Under the pieces are notes generated by a model. It did no database searches and had not been told where the DNA came from. It saw only the letters and a program-made list of their open reading frames with translations. A DNA stretch of 64,000 bases from Methylonatrum sp040877625 (lineage in GTDB: Bacteria > Pseudomonadota > Gammaproteobacteria > Nitrococcales > Aquisalimonadaceae), in assembly GCA_040877625.1 (NCBI GenBank), contig JBBDNK010000028.1, positions 124,001-188,000 on the forward strand. Direction: 5' to 3'. Shown here one piece after another: positions 50,301 to 58,485 of this stretch; the first letter of the stretch is position 1, and the number at the start of each line of letters is the position of its first letter. Position numbers and translations under genes: made by a program.

Positions 50301-50867
50301 GGCGGTGTCGATGAGCACCGCGTCATTGGTGAACCACCAGTCGCAGTAGCGCGTACCACCAGCGCCCTGGACGGCGTTATCGCCGATTTCACTCTGCAGC
50401 GGAAAGCGCAAACCGGAATTTCTCAGCGTCGTGGTCTTGCCCGAGCCGGGCGAGCCGATGATCACGTACCAGGGCAGTTGGTAGAGCTTGCGACCGCGAC
50501 CCCGGCGGGACTGCTGCAATGTGCCCAACGCCTGCTTCAGGCGCGCGGCGAGGACGGCACGCTCGGCGTTGCTTTCCGCGTCCAGGCGTTCATCGACAGT
50601 CCGCTCGGCGTCCGCGTTAGCCACCAGTTCCCTGGTCAGGGCCTCGTTGGCCCTGCCCTCCGCGGAGCGCAGGCGGAGATTATTGAGGCCCCAGACCACC
50701 AGCAACAACAGAATTGTCGCAAATCGCCAGCTTTCGGCCGCCAACGGCTTGTAGTCCGCAATGCCAAGCAGCGGTCCGGCGAACCAGATCAGCATGGACA
50801 GTGCGATAACCCCGATCAGGGCCAATACCCATCTCTTACAAAAAAACCGCCATAATTTCCTTAACAT
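47307..50867 (-). CDS. tssM: T6SS membrane subunit TssM (IcmF)
   Basis: A 1186-residue inner-membrane protein and core of the T6SS membrane complex. Membrane helices lie near residues 13-34 and 48-63, a Walker A motif GSPGSGKT near 138-145, and a third membrane helix at about residue 450 precedes the large periplasmic part. The C-terminus carries the VWPGQ-like region VEWPGQSNDLSRIAFN that contacts TssJ. The Walker motif is intact, so nucleotide use is possible. It lies 36 bp after tssL and overlaps tagF. Confidence 0.95.
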   Translation of the reverse strand: MLRKLWRFFCKRWVLALIGVIALSMLIWFAGPLLGIADYKPLAAESWRFATILLLLVVWGLNNLRLRSAEGRANEALTRELVANADAERTVDERLDAESNAERAVLAARLKQALGTLQQSRRGRGRKLYQLPWYVIIGSPGSGKTTTLRNSGLRFPLQSEIGDNAVQGAGGTRYCDWWFTNDAVLIDTAGRYTSQDNPRRTEAQAWLGFLGLLKKSRPKRPLNGIVVAVSIIDLVNRTPTQLALQATAIKRRIQELNSHLAMQLPVYVLFTKCDLIAGFNEYFADLDQEGREQVWGITLPAPKGAQGSAALAAFPRLYQDLVVRADDRVLHRLHAERDGRRRALVFEFPRQMMEMSDRLHVFLKDIFSRNQFEQPSLLRGVYFISGTQTNSAGTWVGGVVPTALCAPPISAAGTAPAKSFFITRVLSDIIFREAELATASSRAARRFRWSYRATFAAVCMLFVGSSAAWYISHQANSDYMERVHGSVTEYEQSADDDRAAERTDWLSLANDLGRLRDLYREQQAGHRIDPVKMGFGLSQVAKIEAQVDQTYRSALEYRFMPALTVEMLRQLDVAGAEEDYLYEALRFYLMLYHPDKFKADEFSLWADLLWQRQLPGDHHQLPRDQLGTHLAASVEARIPPPPMDRERVAAARDVLARTPLERRIYRRLKNDYMQEHGGQFTVEQVLGSRAEALFRRRSGTPLSEGVPDLFTYSHFHTGFSPRSRQLAEQLTAERWIYGDDALHELSDAEITTLTEQVRALYFQEYTARWQALLDDLVLNSFRSASHGRVVLRLLAANDAPLMSLLQAIRRNTALAEAPQVSKAVGEVADVAADEVMRHQRRRLDRLVPDSVSGGAISLPGSEVNDFFLDLNAYVVEDEGMPLHRLQEALEGLNTYFDTLAHAGDLSQAAFDASRDPAQGSGAATDLRRALSAAPRVVQRWFEELPASTQRVTSVAALGHVNDVWRSQVLSFYTDAIKGRYPVDPNATVDIRLDDLATFFGPGGILDSYFESYIKPFVDTSRPQWRWSSPVAMSRDSLKLFQRAERIRRAYFGGGESLRVGFMLKPYSLERVVTRSLLETSGTQILYQHGPIRSALVEWPGQSNDLSRIAFNLASRGTPVSTRIEGEWSLFRLLDRHAETEPMPDGNGLLVTFNVDGIKAQYALLPRSTHHPFGDNPLRFFSLPESL

Positions 50868-50903
50868 ATCCCTGTCACTTGATCCTTAACATGAATTCAT
50901 GCG

Positions 50904-52250
50904 CTATTCGCCAACATGTCCTATCTCGATAACCACTCGGCGGTTTCTGGCCCGGCCATGGGCGGTGGCATTGTCGGCAATTGGTTGCGTCTCCGCCCTG
51001 CCCTCCGGGACCATACGCCCGGACAAATCGCCAATTCCGGCCATGTGTCTGACCACGGCGCTGGCCCTGGCCAGGGACAAATGCCAGTTGGATGGAAACC
51101 GGGCGGTGCGGATGGCGAGATCGTCGGTATGCCCTGCAACGGTGATGCGGCCGGGAATCGCCTCCAGTGCCTTGGCAACCTTGTCCAGAATCGGCTCGTA
51201 CGCCGGGGCCACGGTCGCGCTCCCGGAGCGAAACAGTTCCTCGGCCTGGAGAATGATGCTGATGCGATTCTGATTATGGTCGACTTGCAGCACGTTCTGT
51301 TCAATTTCCGCCGCCAGCAGCTCGCGCAGGCGCAGGGCAACCGGTCGGTCGCGGATCTCTGGTGCTTCCTCGGGCAATGCGGGAGCAACGACCAGGCCGG
51401 CCAGTTCCATCCGTAGCTGGTCGCTGGCCTTGTTGAGATCGGTCAGCAGCACGCTGTAAAGACCGAACCCAAGCAGCCCGAGTACCGCGGCCAGCACCCA
51501 GACAGGCAAAAAACTGTGCAGCCGGTGACGCACGTTCGCCGGTGTTGCACGCGGTGAAAGCTCTTGCCGGTAACGGTCCCGCGCTTCCTTGAGTGCCCGA
51601 TGGATGTCGGCGCGAATGGTCTCCAGCTCCGCCCGGCCCTCCGGCGTGACGCGGTACTTGCCGCCAAATCCGAGAGACAGGCAGTAATAGGCCAGTTCGA
51701 GAAACGCGTAGTCCTTGCGCACGGCGCCGAGGGCTTCCTCGATCATGACGAATACGCGCTTTCCACCCGACGTCTCGCCGTGAAATATCCGTAGCAGGCT
51801 GTTCCGGCTCCAGCGGCTATGCTCCCCCCAGTGGGTGTTCAGCAGGGTTTCGTCGATCAATGCGCAAAGCAGGTAGCGTGCCTTGCCGACGGTTTCCGCC
51901 GGCACCTCCGCTTTCGCGGCCTGCTGCTCGAAACTGCTTACCAGCTGTATGGACTGCTGATGTAACTGCCCCACGTCTATCTTGCCCTGCAGCTGGCCCA
52001 GGCGCGCGGCAAGGCAAAGTAAGGTCGCGGCACATTCAGTCAGGGAGTTGCGCCCCAGCCCCGGTGTCCGGGATAAACGCATCGGCGTGCGCTGAGCGTT
52101 GTTTCGCGGGTGCACGAGCGTTGCATCGCCAGGCTCCAGCGCCGCTGCCGTACCACCCGGTCTTGGGCGGATCAGCGTTCCGCCGGCCGAGTTGTCCGCG
52201 GCCTTGTGCCCGCCGGGTCGCGGACGAATTGTCGTCTTTTCGTTGTCCAT
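50904..52250 (-). CDS. tssL: T6SS subunit TssL, long form with OmpA domain and repeated threonine motifs
   Basis: A 448-residue TssL. Residues 60-240 are the DotU domain (LLCALIDETLLNTHWGEHSRWSRNSLL in overlapping parts, FHGETSGGKRVF). One membrane helix is near 250-270, and residues 325-445 are an OmpA-like peptidoglycan-binding domain (VAGHTDD, LSLARASAVVRHM, RNRRVVIEI). The first 50 residues repeat a motif three times: TTIRPRPGG, TLIRPRPGG and TLVHPRNN, with threonines at about 7, 25 and 44. In Agrobacterium a phosphothreonine near the TssL N-terminus is bound by the Fha protein, so these may be phosphorylation and FHA-docking sites. Confidence 0.94.
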   Translation of the reverse strand: MDNEKTTIRPRPGGHKAADNSAGGTLIRPRPGGTAAALEPGDATLVHPRNNAQRTPMRLSRTPGLGRNSLTECAATLLCLAARLGQLQGKIDVGQLHQQSIQLVSSFEQQAAKAEVPAETVGKARYLLCALIDETLLNTHWGEHSRWSRNSLLRIFHGETSGGKRVFVMIEEALGAVRKDYAFLELAYYCLSLGFGGKYRVTPEGRAELETIRADIHRALKEARDRYRQELSPRATPANVRHRLHSFLPVWVLAAVLGLLGFGLYSVLLTDLNKASDQLRMELAGLVVAPALPEEAPEIRDRPVALRLRELLAAEIEQNVLQVDHNQNRISIILQAEELFRSGSATVAPAYEPILDKVAKALEAIPGRITVAGHTDDLAIRTARFPSNWHLSLARASAVVRHMAGIGDLSGRMVPEGRAETQPIADNATAHGRARNRRVVIEIGHVGE

Positions 52251-52293
52251 GGGCGTGCTCGTTACGTCCCTGAGTCGTTATCGCCGTTGTGCT

Positions 52294-53631
52294 TCAGTCC
52301 CTGATCGCCCAGAACTCCAGTTTCAGGTTCGGCAGATCTCCGGCAATGTGAAAGGCAAAGCCTCCTGAATTCTTCAGGGCTTGCCATTGATCCGAGCTGC
52401 CGTCGAGCTCGAAGTAGACACAGCCGGCGTGGTAAGGAACCTCCCGCGGGGCAACGGGCAAGGCATTCATCTCGATCCCTGGCAACTGGTTGTTGACGAG
52501 ATCGCGGATGGTTTCGACGGCCCCAACCTTGATGAGCGCCGGCATTTGCTCGCGTACGCTTTCCGTCGGCAGATCCGCCTTTACCGCAAGGACGAACCGC
52601 GCCTGCTTGAGCAGCGCGCGATCGGAGATGCGCGCCACACGAATACCGTACTGCCGGTCTTCCACAGGCAGCGAGATGGCTGTCTGCTCCAGTACGGCGC
52701 TGAGCTCCCGGCCCAGGACATCATTCAGGGGCTGAAAGCTGGCGTAGAGGTCATCGTGCCGGTAACCGGGTACGGCAACCGGACGCTTGCTCTCGGTGGT
52801 GAAGGTGGCAAGCTCGCCCATGAGCCCCGCCAACTCGCAATACAGCCTTTCAGGATGTAGCAGCTGCATCTCGCCGAGATGCCGTAACCGCGGCTCGTAT
52901 CGGTTGATAAGCTGCAGCAGCAGGAAATCAGCAATCGCCGACGAGCCGCCTGTCTTGCCGGATTCCGTGAAACGCAATGCCAGTGCCTCGCCACGCTGCT
53001 GTAGCAGTCCCCGCACATCCGCCAGATAAGCCTTGAGGCGCCTGTGCGCGGCGACTTCAAGCACGGTCGGGATAAAGGCGGTGTCCAGTACCACGGCACC
53101 TTCCTGGGTCACTTCGCGTACGCGGGCAATGGGCAGACGGGTGTATCCGCCCAGGTCGTCGCCTTGCAGGGCAAGGCTGCAGTTCAGCACCGCGGTTTCT
53201 ATGCGCTCGGGCCTTGCCGAACCACCGGTGTAGTCAAATACATCCTCGATCTTCAGGCGATAACGGGCAATCCGTTCGCCGGCCTCTGCCTGTTCGGCGT
53301 CCAGATAACGGGCGCCGGGCTGGTAATCCGGGATTACCAGGTAAAGGAGCGTGTCCCTGGATCCCGCCGGCACGTCGAGCGCCGTCGGCAACGGCGCGCC
53401 ATAGGGAAGATGGAAGGGTGTCCCGTCCGGCATGACGCCGCGCGCGGCGGATAGCGCGACCTTGCCGGCGACCAGCGTGGAATGGTCAATGACCAACTCA
53501 TTGAACCCCCATCGGTAGGGGCTGATGGCCGCGCAGCGCTGTTCAATGCGCTGCTCGATGTACCGTTCCTGCTGCTGAAAATGGTGCGGGAACAGGTATT
53601 GGCTTTCCAGCCAGGCTGTCTTGTTCTCCAT
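52294..53631 (-). CDS. tssK: T6SS baseplate subunit TssK
   Basis: A 445-residue TssK, the connector between baseplate and membrane complex. The N-terminus WLESQYLFPHHFQQQERYIEQ is the family signature, and the C-terminus ends FHIAGDLPNLKLEFWAIRD. The ATG at 53631 gives the family start; the frame continues to 53682 with unrelated sequence. It lies between tssJ and tssL with short gaps. Confidence 0.95.
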   Translation of the reverse strand: MENKTAWLESQYLFPHHFQQQERYIEQRIEQRCAAISPYRWGFNELVIDHSTLVAGKVALSAARGVMPDGTPFHLPYGAPLPTALDVPAGSRDTLLYLVIPDYQPGARYLDAEQAEAGERIARYRLKIEDVFDYTGGSARPERIETAVLNCSLALQGDDLGGYTRLPIARVREVTQEGAVVLDTAFIPTVLEVAAHRRLKAYLADVRGLLQQRGEALALRFTESGKTGGSSAIADFLLLQLINRYEPRLRHLGEMQLLHPERLYCELAGLMGELATFTTESKRPVAVPGYRHDDLYASFQPLNDVLGRELSAVLEQTAISLPVEDRQYGIRVARISDRALLKQARFVLAVKADLPTESVREQMPALIKVGAVETIRDLVNNQLPGIEMNALPVAPREVPYHAGCVYFELDGSSDQWQALKNSGGFAFHIAGDLPNLKLEFWAIRD

Positions 53632-53641
53632 CGTCCCTGTC

Positions 53642-54115
53642 CTATTGTCCCTTGTTTGTGGATGCGCCGAACACGACCGCATTGCGGCTGACGCTTACGG
53701 TATGGCTGTTGTACCAATTGCCGGTGACCGGGTAGATGAGTTTCCAGCGGGCCTCATCAATGTCGCGAAAGGCCGCAACCACGGCAACGAACCCGGCCTC
53801 CTTGTGCAGATCAATGCGGTGCGTGATCGACTCACCAGGCTGGATCACGTAATCGCTGGAGGACAGCAGTTCGTCGCTGAGAAGTACCTCGGCATTGAAG
53901 AAGGCGCCGTCGAAATCCAGATTATCGAAGGTTGCACGGCCGCTTAGTTCCAGCAGTTTGACTGTCACCGGTGACGGACGTCCGCTGATATCCGGATTGG
54001 CGTCTTCCGCAGCCATCAGGGTGATCTTCTCGTACGGCGGCACCAGGTAACGATTGATGCCACAACCTGTGATAAGCAACATGGCGAATAGCATCAGCAA
54101 TAGGCGCGGCATCAT
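53642..54115 (-). CDS. tssJ: T6SS outer-membrane lipoprotein TssJ
   Basis: A 157-residue lipoprotein with signal residues 1-17 and lipobox LITGC. The mature part has the TssJ pattern, including NPDISGRPSPVTVKLLEL and ATFDNLDFDGAFF. It anchors the membrane complex to the outer membrane through TssM. Its ATG overlaps the FHA gene stop. Confidence 0.93.
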   Translation of the reverse strand: MMPRLLLMLFAMLLITGCGINRYLVPPYEKITLMAAEDANPDISGRPSPVTVKLLELSGRATFDNLDFDGAFFNAEVLLSDELLSSSDYVIQPGESITHRIDLHKEAGFVAVVAAFRDIDEARWKLIYPVTGNWYNSHTVSVSRNAVVFGASTNKGQ

Positions 54116-55359
54116 GAAACCAACCTCTCTGCGCGCCTCTTGAACCGCTCGATGACGTCCTCGAACACCTGTCTGGCGAGCTCTCGCGCGGCGTTTCGCT
54201 GTTGCGGATACCGGCCCTGGTAACGACGCCAGAACACGCCGCCCGGAGTGGCCCTACGCCTGATGCGATAGAATGCGCGACGCCAGCCACCGGCGGGGAT
54301 GTCACCCAGAACATGCGTTTCGATACTCGCCGGAGAGAACTTCTCGATGGCGGCGGCGAATGCTCTCCATAACCCCCGCACCATGCCGGAATGCACGCGG
54401 CGCAGCTGATGCAGTTCTGCCTCCAGGTTTGCAACCAGGCGCTCTCTGGCGTCGTCATCGTGTACCTGGACCAGCGCCTTGAAAAAAGCCTCCGCGCTTG
54501 CGGAACTCTGGAGTGCGGATTCGCCTTGCGGGAGCGCTTCGGCGGTTCCGGAGCCCAGCCGTCGCTGTACCGATTCAATCTCCGCACGCAGGCCGATGGC
54601 ACTGCCAAAACAGAGGCTGACGCAGCGCGCAAGCGCGGCGCACGCGTGAGGGGTGAGATCAGGTGCGGCCTCCTCGGCGTCGCCGATTCCGAGCCCTTCA
54701 AGCAAAGCGATGGCGGCGGCGGGTTGTAGTGAATTCAACTTCCGCGTCACCATGCGGGCGGGCGGTTCGTCATGCGCCTCATGGGCGAGATCGGCGACGA
54801 AATCCCAGTCTTCGGGAATCACCGCGGTCGGCGGTACGAAGGCGTCTTGCGTTCCGCCCAGACGGGTCAGATGCGCGATCGGTGCAAGGCCCACAGGCTG
54901 GCCTGTATCATGGGGCCAGGGTTCGGAATCGGCCTGGGATTGACTCAGGGGGTTGCCGGCGCCGGGTGTCGGGACGGTCTGCGTCGACGCGGCGCCGACA
55001 GGGTCTGAAGCAGAGATTGGCGTGGTCGGTTCCTCGACCTCCCGAAGGCTCGCACGTATGACGAAATCCCCCATACGGAAGGTATCGCCATTGCGGATTA
55101 TCACCCGGCTGCCGGGGCCAACGGCATCCGTACCGTCATTGACGTAAATGCCGTTCGAACTGGCATCATAGAGATAGAATCGACCTTTCTCGAAAACGAC
55201 AGCGCCATGCTTTCGGGAGATCAGTTTGCCGGGGCAATGCAGCGTCCAGCAGCAGTCATCGCCACGCCCGATAACGCCGCCCCGCTCGTCAAACACGTGT
55301 TCTTTTATCTGATTCGGCAACGTTTCCGTATCGCCGATGAGACTGAGATTTAGGTGCAT
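54112..55359 (-). CDS. tagH: T6SS FHA-domain protein (TagH/Fha)
   Basis: A 415-residue protein with an N-terminal FHA domain: GVIGRGDDCCWTL near residue 30, ISRKHGAVVF and SSNGIYVNDG, the phosphothreonine-binding signatures. A low-complexity linker covers about 115-190, and the C-terminal half is the TagH/ImpI domain. It should read threonine phosphorylation made by the divergent kinase and removed by the PP2C enzyme. It is the first gene of the minus-strand T6SS operon. Confidence 0.92.
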   Translation of the reverse strand: MHLNLSLIGDTETLPNQIKEHVFDERGGVIGRGDDCCWTLHCPGKLISRKHGAVVFEKGRFYLYDASSNGIYVNDGTDAVGPGSRVIIRNGDTFRMGDFVIRASLREVEEPTTPISASDPVGAASTQTVPTPGAGNPLSQSQADSEPWPHDTGQPVGLAPIAHLTRLGGTQDAFVPPTAVIPEDWDFVADLAHEAHDEPPARMVTRKLNSLQPAAAIALLEGLGIGDAEEAAPDLTPHACAALARCVSLCFGSAIGLRAEIESVQRRLGSGTAEALPQGESALQSSASAEAFFKALVQVHDDDARERLVANLEAELHQLRRVHSGMVRGLWRAFAAAIEKFSPASIETHVLGDIPAGGWRRAFYRIRRRATPGGVFWRRYQGRYPQQRNAARELARQVFEDVIERFKRRAERLVS

Positions 55360-55549
55360 CCCTGGATCCGCTTGTCTTCCCTGGAACCTGCCAATTACAT
55401 TTTTGCGTCACCCGCCGGTGAGCCGCAATCTTTGCACGAATTCCGATGACATGCATCCCATACCGGTGTTAGGATCCAGCCGTCTGCAAGTGCAGCATTA
55501 CGGGGTCCGGGGTCCGGACATCGCCAAGGACGCGCATCGTACCATAGCC

Positions 55550-56542
55550 ATGGATAAAGGCCATCAGAATGACGGCGTTGCCGCGCCGGAGCGCCCGCGA
55601 GCCCCTCGCCGGCCCGGCGCCCGCGGCAAACACGGCCGCCAGCGGAAGTTCCCTCCCGGCACGGTCCTCATGGGCCGCTATCTGCTGATCTGCCCTGTAG
55701 CGAGCGGCGGTACCAGCCAGGTCTACAAGGCACGCGATCTACTGGCGGAACGCGGTGGCGACGCCCAGGCCGATGTCGCGGTAAAGATCGTCTCCGGAAT
55801 CGATGATTCGCGTATCGCCCTGGATATTGCTCTCCATGAAGTCTCCATCAACCGTACCTTGTCCCATCCCGGGATCATCCGGGTGCACGACGTACACTGG
55901 GATGGTTCCGTCTGCTTTCTGACCATGGACTGGCTCGCCGGGGAGTCTCTCGCGCAACGGCTTTCCCGGAGTCCCGGCGGGCGGCTTTCGCTCCCCGAGG
56001 CGACGGCAATCGCCGTTGCCGTCGCTGATGCGCTGGAAGCGGCCCATCTGGAGGGCGTGGTGCACTCCGACGTGAAGCCGGCCAATATCCTGCTGACCGA
56101 TGACGGTCGGGTGAAGGTGATCGATTTCGCCATCGCCCGCCGGGCCCGATCGGCTCCAGCGCCAGGGGCGGGCAAGGACAACACGCCCTCCTTCTTCGGC
56201 CATTCAATCTCTTACGCAAGCCCGGAGACCTTGCGGGATGAGGCCGCCGACACCGCGGACGATGTCTATTCCCTCGCTTGCGTGCTCTACGAAATGGTTT
56301 CCGGCAGACGCCCCTTTCCGGACCGTTCCTCTCTCGAAGCCCGGCGCGACGGGCTTCGGCCCAGGCGCCCGAAAGGGCTGGGACACCTGCAGTGGCAGAT
56401 ACTGAGAAAGGCACTGTCGCTCACTCGCGAGCGCCGGTTCACCGGCATCCGGCGCTTTGTCGCGCTCTTTCGGGCTGCCCGGCATGGCGGGTCCGCGGCG
56501 ACCCTGCTGGGCGCCGCCATCCTGTTCCTTGGAATTCCGTAA
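55550..56542 (+). CDS. T6SS serine/threonine kinase (PpkA-like, short)
   Basis: A protein of about 330 residues with a Hanks-type kinase domain. The glycine-rich loop is VASGGTSQVYKARD, the ATP lysine is in VAVKIV near K79, the catalytic loop is HSDVKPANILL near 172-182, and the magnesium motif is DFA in place of DFG near 192. The APE-like segment YASPETLRDEAADTADDVYSLACVLYEM follows in parts. One hydrophobic segment ends the protein; the large periplasmic sensor of PpkA is missing. The ATG at 55550 is chosen, but its ribosome site is weak and upstream starts to 55337 exist. It diverges from tagH and faces the same direction as tssA. Confidence 0.88.
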   Translation: MDKGHQNDGVAAPERPRAPRRPGARGKHGRQRKFPPGTVLMGRYLLICPVASGGTSQVYKARDLLAERGGDAQADVAVKIVSGIDDSRIALDIALHEVSINRTLSHPGIIRVHDVHWDGSVCFLTMDWLAGESLAQRLSRSPGGRLSLPEATAIAVAVADALEAAHLEGVVHSDVKPANILLTDDGRVKVIDFAIARRARSAPAPGAGKDNTPSFFGHSISYASPETLRDEAADTADDVYSLACVLYEMVSGRRPFPDRSSLEARRDGLRPRRPKGLGHLQWQILRKALSLTRERRFTGIRRFVALFRAARHGGSAATLLGAAILFLGIP

Positions 56543-56774
56543 ATCCACGAACTGATGCTGCCAACGGTGCAGGTGCGCGAATTCAATGTTTGACAAGCGG
56601 GATAATTTCCGGTGATAGTTGCGGCGGCGATTTGGCGAGGTGATTTCCCGGCCTCGCGCGCCGAGACGACGAAGTCCCGGAGTTCGCCAGTGATCGAACT
56701 TTTCTGACGGTTTCAGTGCAGTGGATGCATTGAACCGTGGTAACTCCCGCGTAGTGGCAAAGGAATGCGGAATC

Positions 56775-57884
56775 GTGGATCTGGATATCCATACCTCTCT
56801 GAACGTCGATGCATTGCTGGCTCCCGTTTCCGACGATGCTCCCACCGGCATCGATCTCCGCGACGATGGCTCGGCGAATTCCGTCTATTACACGCTCCGT
56901 GATGCCCGCACCAATGCACGTAACAGCGAAAGGACAGCGCTGGGCAATGGCGACGTCAATTACATCAGCGCTGCCGACTGGTCTGAAGTTCTGGACAATG
57001 CGCCTACGATTCTGCGTGAGCGGAGCAAGGACATGGAAGCCGTCGCCTGGCTGATCGAGGCGCTTACCCGGATCCATGGCTTTCAGGGCGTGGCGGTTGG
57101 TTTCAGCCTTGCCCGTCGGTTGATCGAAACCTTTGGCGAGGCGTTACACCCCCATCCCGACGAGGACGGCAAGGCGAGTCAGCTGGCGGCGCTGACCGGC
57201 CTCAACGGCCAGGGCAGCGAAGGGGCTCTGATCGCCCCGCTGAAGTCGATCCCGCTGACTGGAGCACCCGAGCCCGGGCCGTTCTCCACCTGGCAATGCG
57301 AACAGGCATTCGAGGTGGAACGGATCTCCGATCCCGCCAAGCGTGAGGCGCGCAGCAGACGCGGCTTCATCACCCGCGAGGAAATCGACCAGGCAGTCGC
57401 CGCGACACCGCCGCAATACCTGGTCGGAATCGACGCCCAGATCCGCAACGCCATCGATGCGTACCGTCTCTACCAAAAAACGATTGATGCCTATTGCGGC
57501 GATGATCCACAGCCCACGGCGAGGATCATCGAGACCCTGGAAGCCTGTCTGCAGACGCTGACCTTTATCGCCGGCGACCGAATTTCGGCGGCGGCTTCAG
57601 CGAGCGCCGCAACGGCAACAACAGCGGGTGAAGACTCGGCCGCCAACGGGACGACGCCATCGGCGCAAGGCATCGACGACAGGCAGCGCGCCCTCAATGC
57701 GCTCCGCGAGGTTGCTGTCTTCTTCCGCAGGACGGAGCCCCATTCTCCAGTCTCCTACGCCATTGAGCAGGCCGTGTACTGGAGTCAGATGTCACTGCCC
57801 GAGCTGATCGGCGAGCTCATCCCGGACGAAGGTGCTCGTCAGAAGTACCGCACCCTGACGGGTATCCGGAGTACCAACAAGTAG
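56775..57884 (+). CDS. tssA: T6SS subunit TssA
   Basis: A 369-residue TssA with the ImpA N-terminal domain (LNVDALLAPVSDDAPTGIDLR, then the DWSEVLDNAPTILRERSKDMEAVAWLIEAL region in parts). It helps organise baseplate and sheath assembly. The start is taken as GTG at 56775, with AAGGA about 11 bases upstream, because it gives the typical N-terminus; a GTG at 56721 is also in frame. The 231-bp gap before it shows no gene. It lies 76 bp before tssB. Confidence 0.92.
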   Translation: MDLDIHTSLNVDALLAPVSDDAPTGIDLRDDGSANSVYYTLRDARTNARNSERTALGNGDVNYISAADWSEVLDNAPTILRERSKDMEAVAWLIEALTRIHGFQGVAVGFSLARRLIETFGEALHPHPDEDGKASQLAALTGLNGQGSEGALIAPLKSIPLTGAPEPGPFSTWQCEQAFEVERISDPAKREARSRRGFITREEIDQAVAATPPQYLVGIDAQIRNAIDAYRLYQKTIDAYCGDDPQPTARIIETLEACLQTLTFIAGDRISAAASASAATATTAGEDSAANGTTPSAQGIDDRQRALNALREVAVFFRRTEPHSPVSYAIEQAVYWSQMSLPELIGELIPDEGARQKYRTLTGIRSTNK

Positions 57885-57960
57885 CGTCGGCCCTCACCGT
57901 GCCGGTTGATCAAGGATTCATCGTCAATACAAAGCTGTTCAAACGGAAAGGATCAGAACC

Positions 57961-58485
57961 ATGCCAAGCATTCACGACAAACTCAGCAGGGTGCGCAAGC
58001 CACGCGTCCACATCAGTTACGAAGTCGAAACCGAAGGAGCAATGGTCGAGAAGGAATTGCCGTTTATCGTGGGTGTCATGGGCGACTTCTCGGGAGATGC
58101 CACTACCCCGCTCAAGCCGCTGAAGGATCGTCGCTTCGTGCAGATCGATCGCGATAACTTCAATCAGGTTCTCGCCAGCATGACCCCGGGCCTTCAGCTC
58201 AAGGTCAAGAACACCCTGCTCGACGATGGCAGTGAATTCGCCGTCGACCTCACGTTCCGGTCCATTGACGATTTCGAGCCCGGTGCGGTGGTTTCCCAGG
58301 TGGCACCGCTGAAAACGCTGATGGATACGCGGAACAGGCTCCGTGATTTATCGACCAAGGCGGATCGCTCCGAAGAGCTCGAAAACATCATCGAGCGGGT
58401 ACTGACCAATGAAGCGGATCTGAGTGAACTCGCCAAGGCCCTGGGTGCCGAGGCCGGCCAGGAAAAGGAGACCAGTGATGACTAA
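57961..58485 (+). CDS. tssB: T6SS sheath small subunit TssB
   Basis: A 174-residue TssB (VipA) protein. IHDKLSRVRKPRVHISYEVE and FIVGVMGDFSG are the family N-terminal motifs, and FRSIDDFEPGAV follows. It forms the contractile sheath with TssC. GAAAGGA precedes the ATG at 57961. The stop overlaps tssC by eight bases, coupling the two sheath subunits. Confidence 0.96.
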   Translation: MPSIHDKLSRVRKPRVHISYEVETEGAMVEKELPFIVGVMGDFSGDATTPLKPLKDRRFVQIDRDNFNQVLASMTPGLQLKVKNTLLDDGSEFAVDLTFRSIDDFEPGAVVSQVAPLKTLMDTRNRLRDLSTKADRSEELENIIERVLTNEADLSELAKALGAEAGQEKETSDD

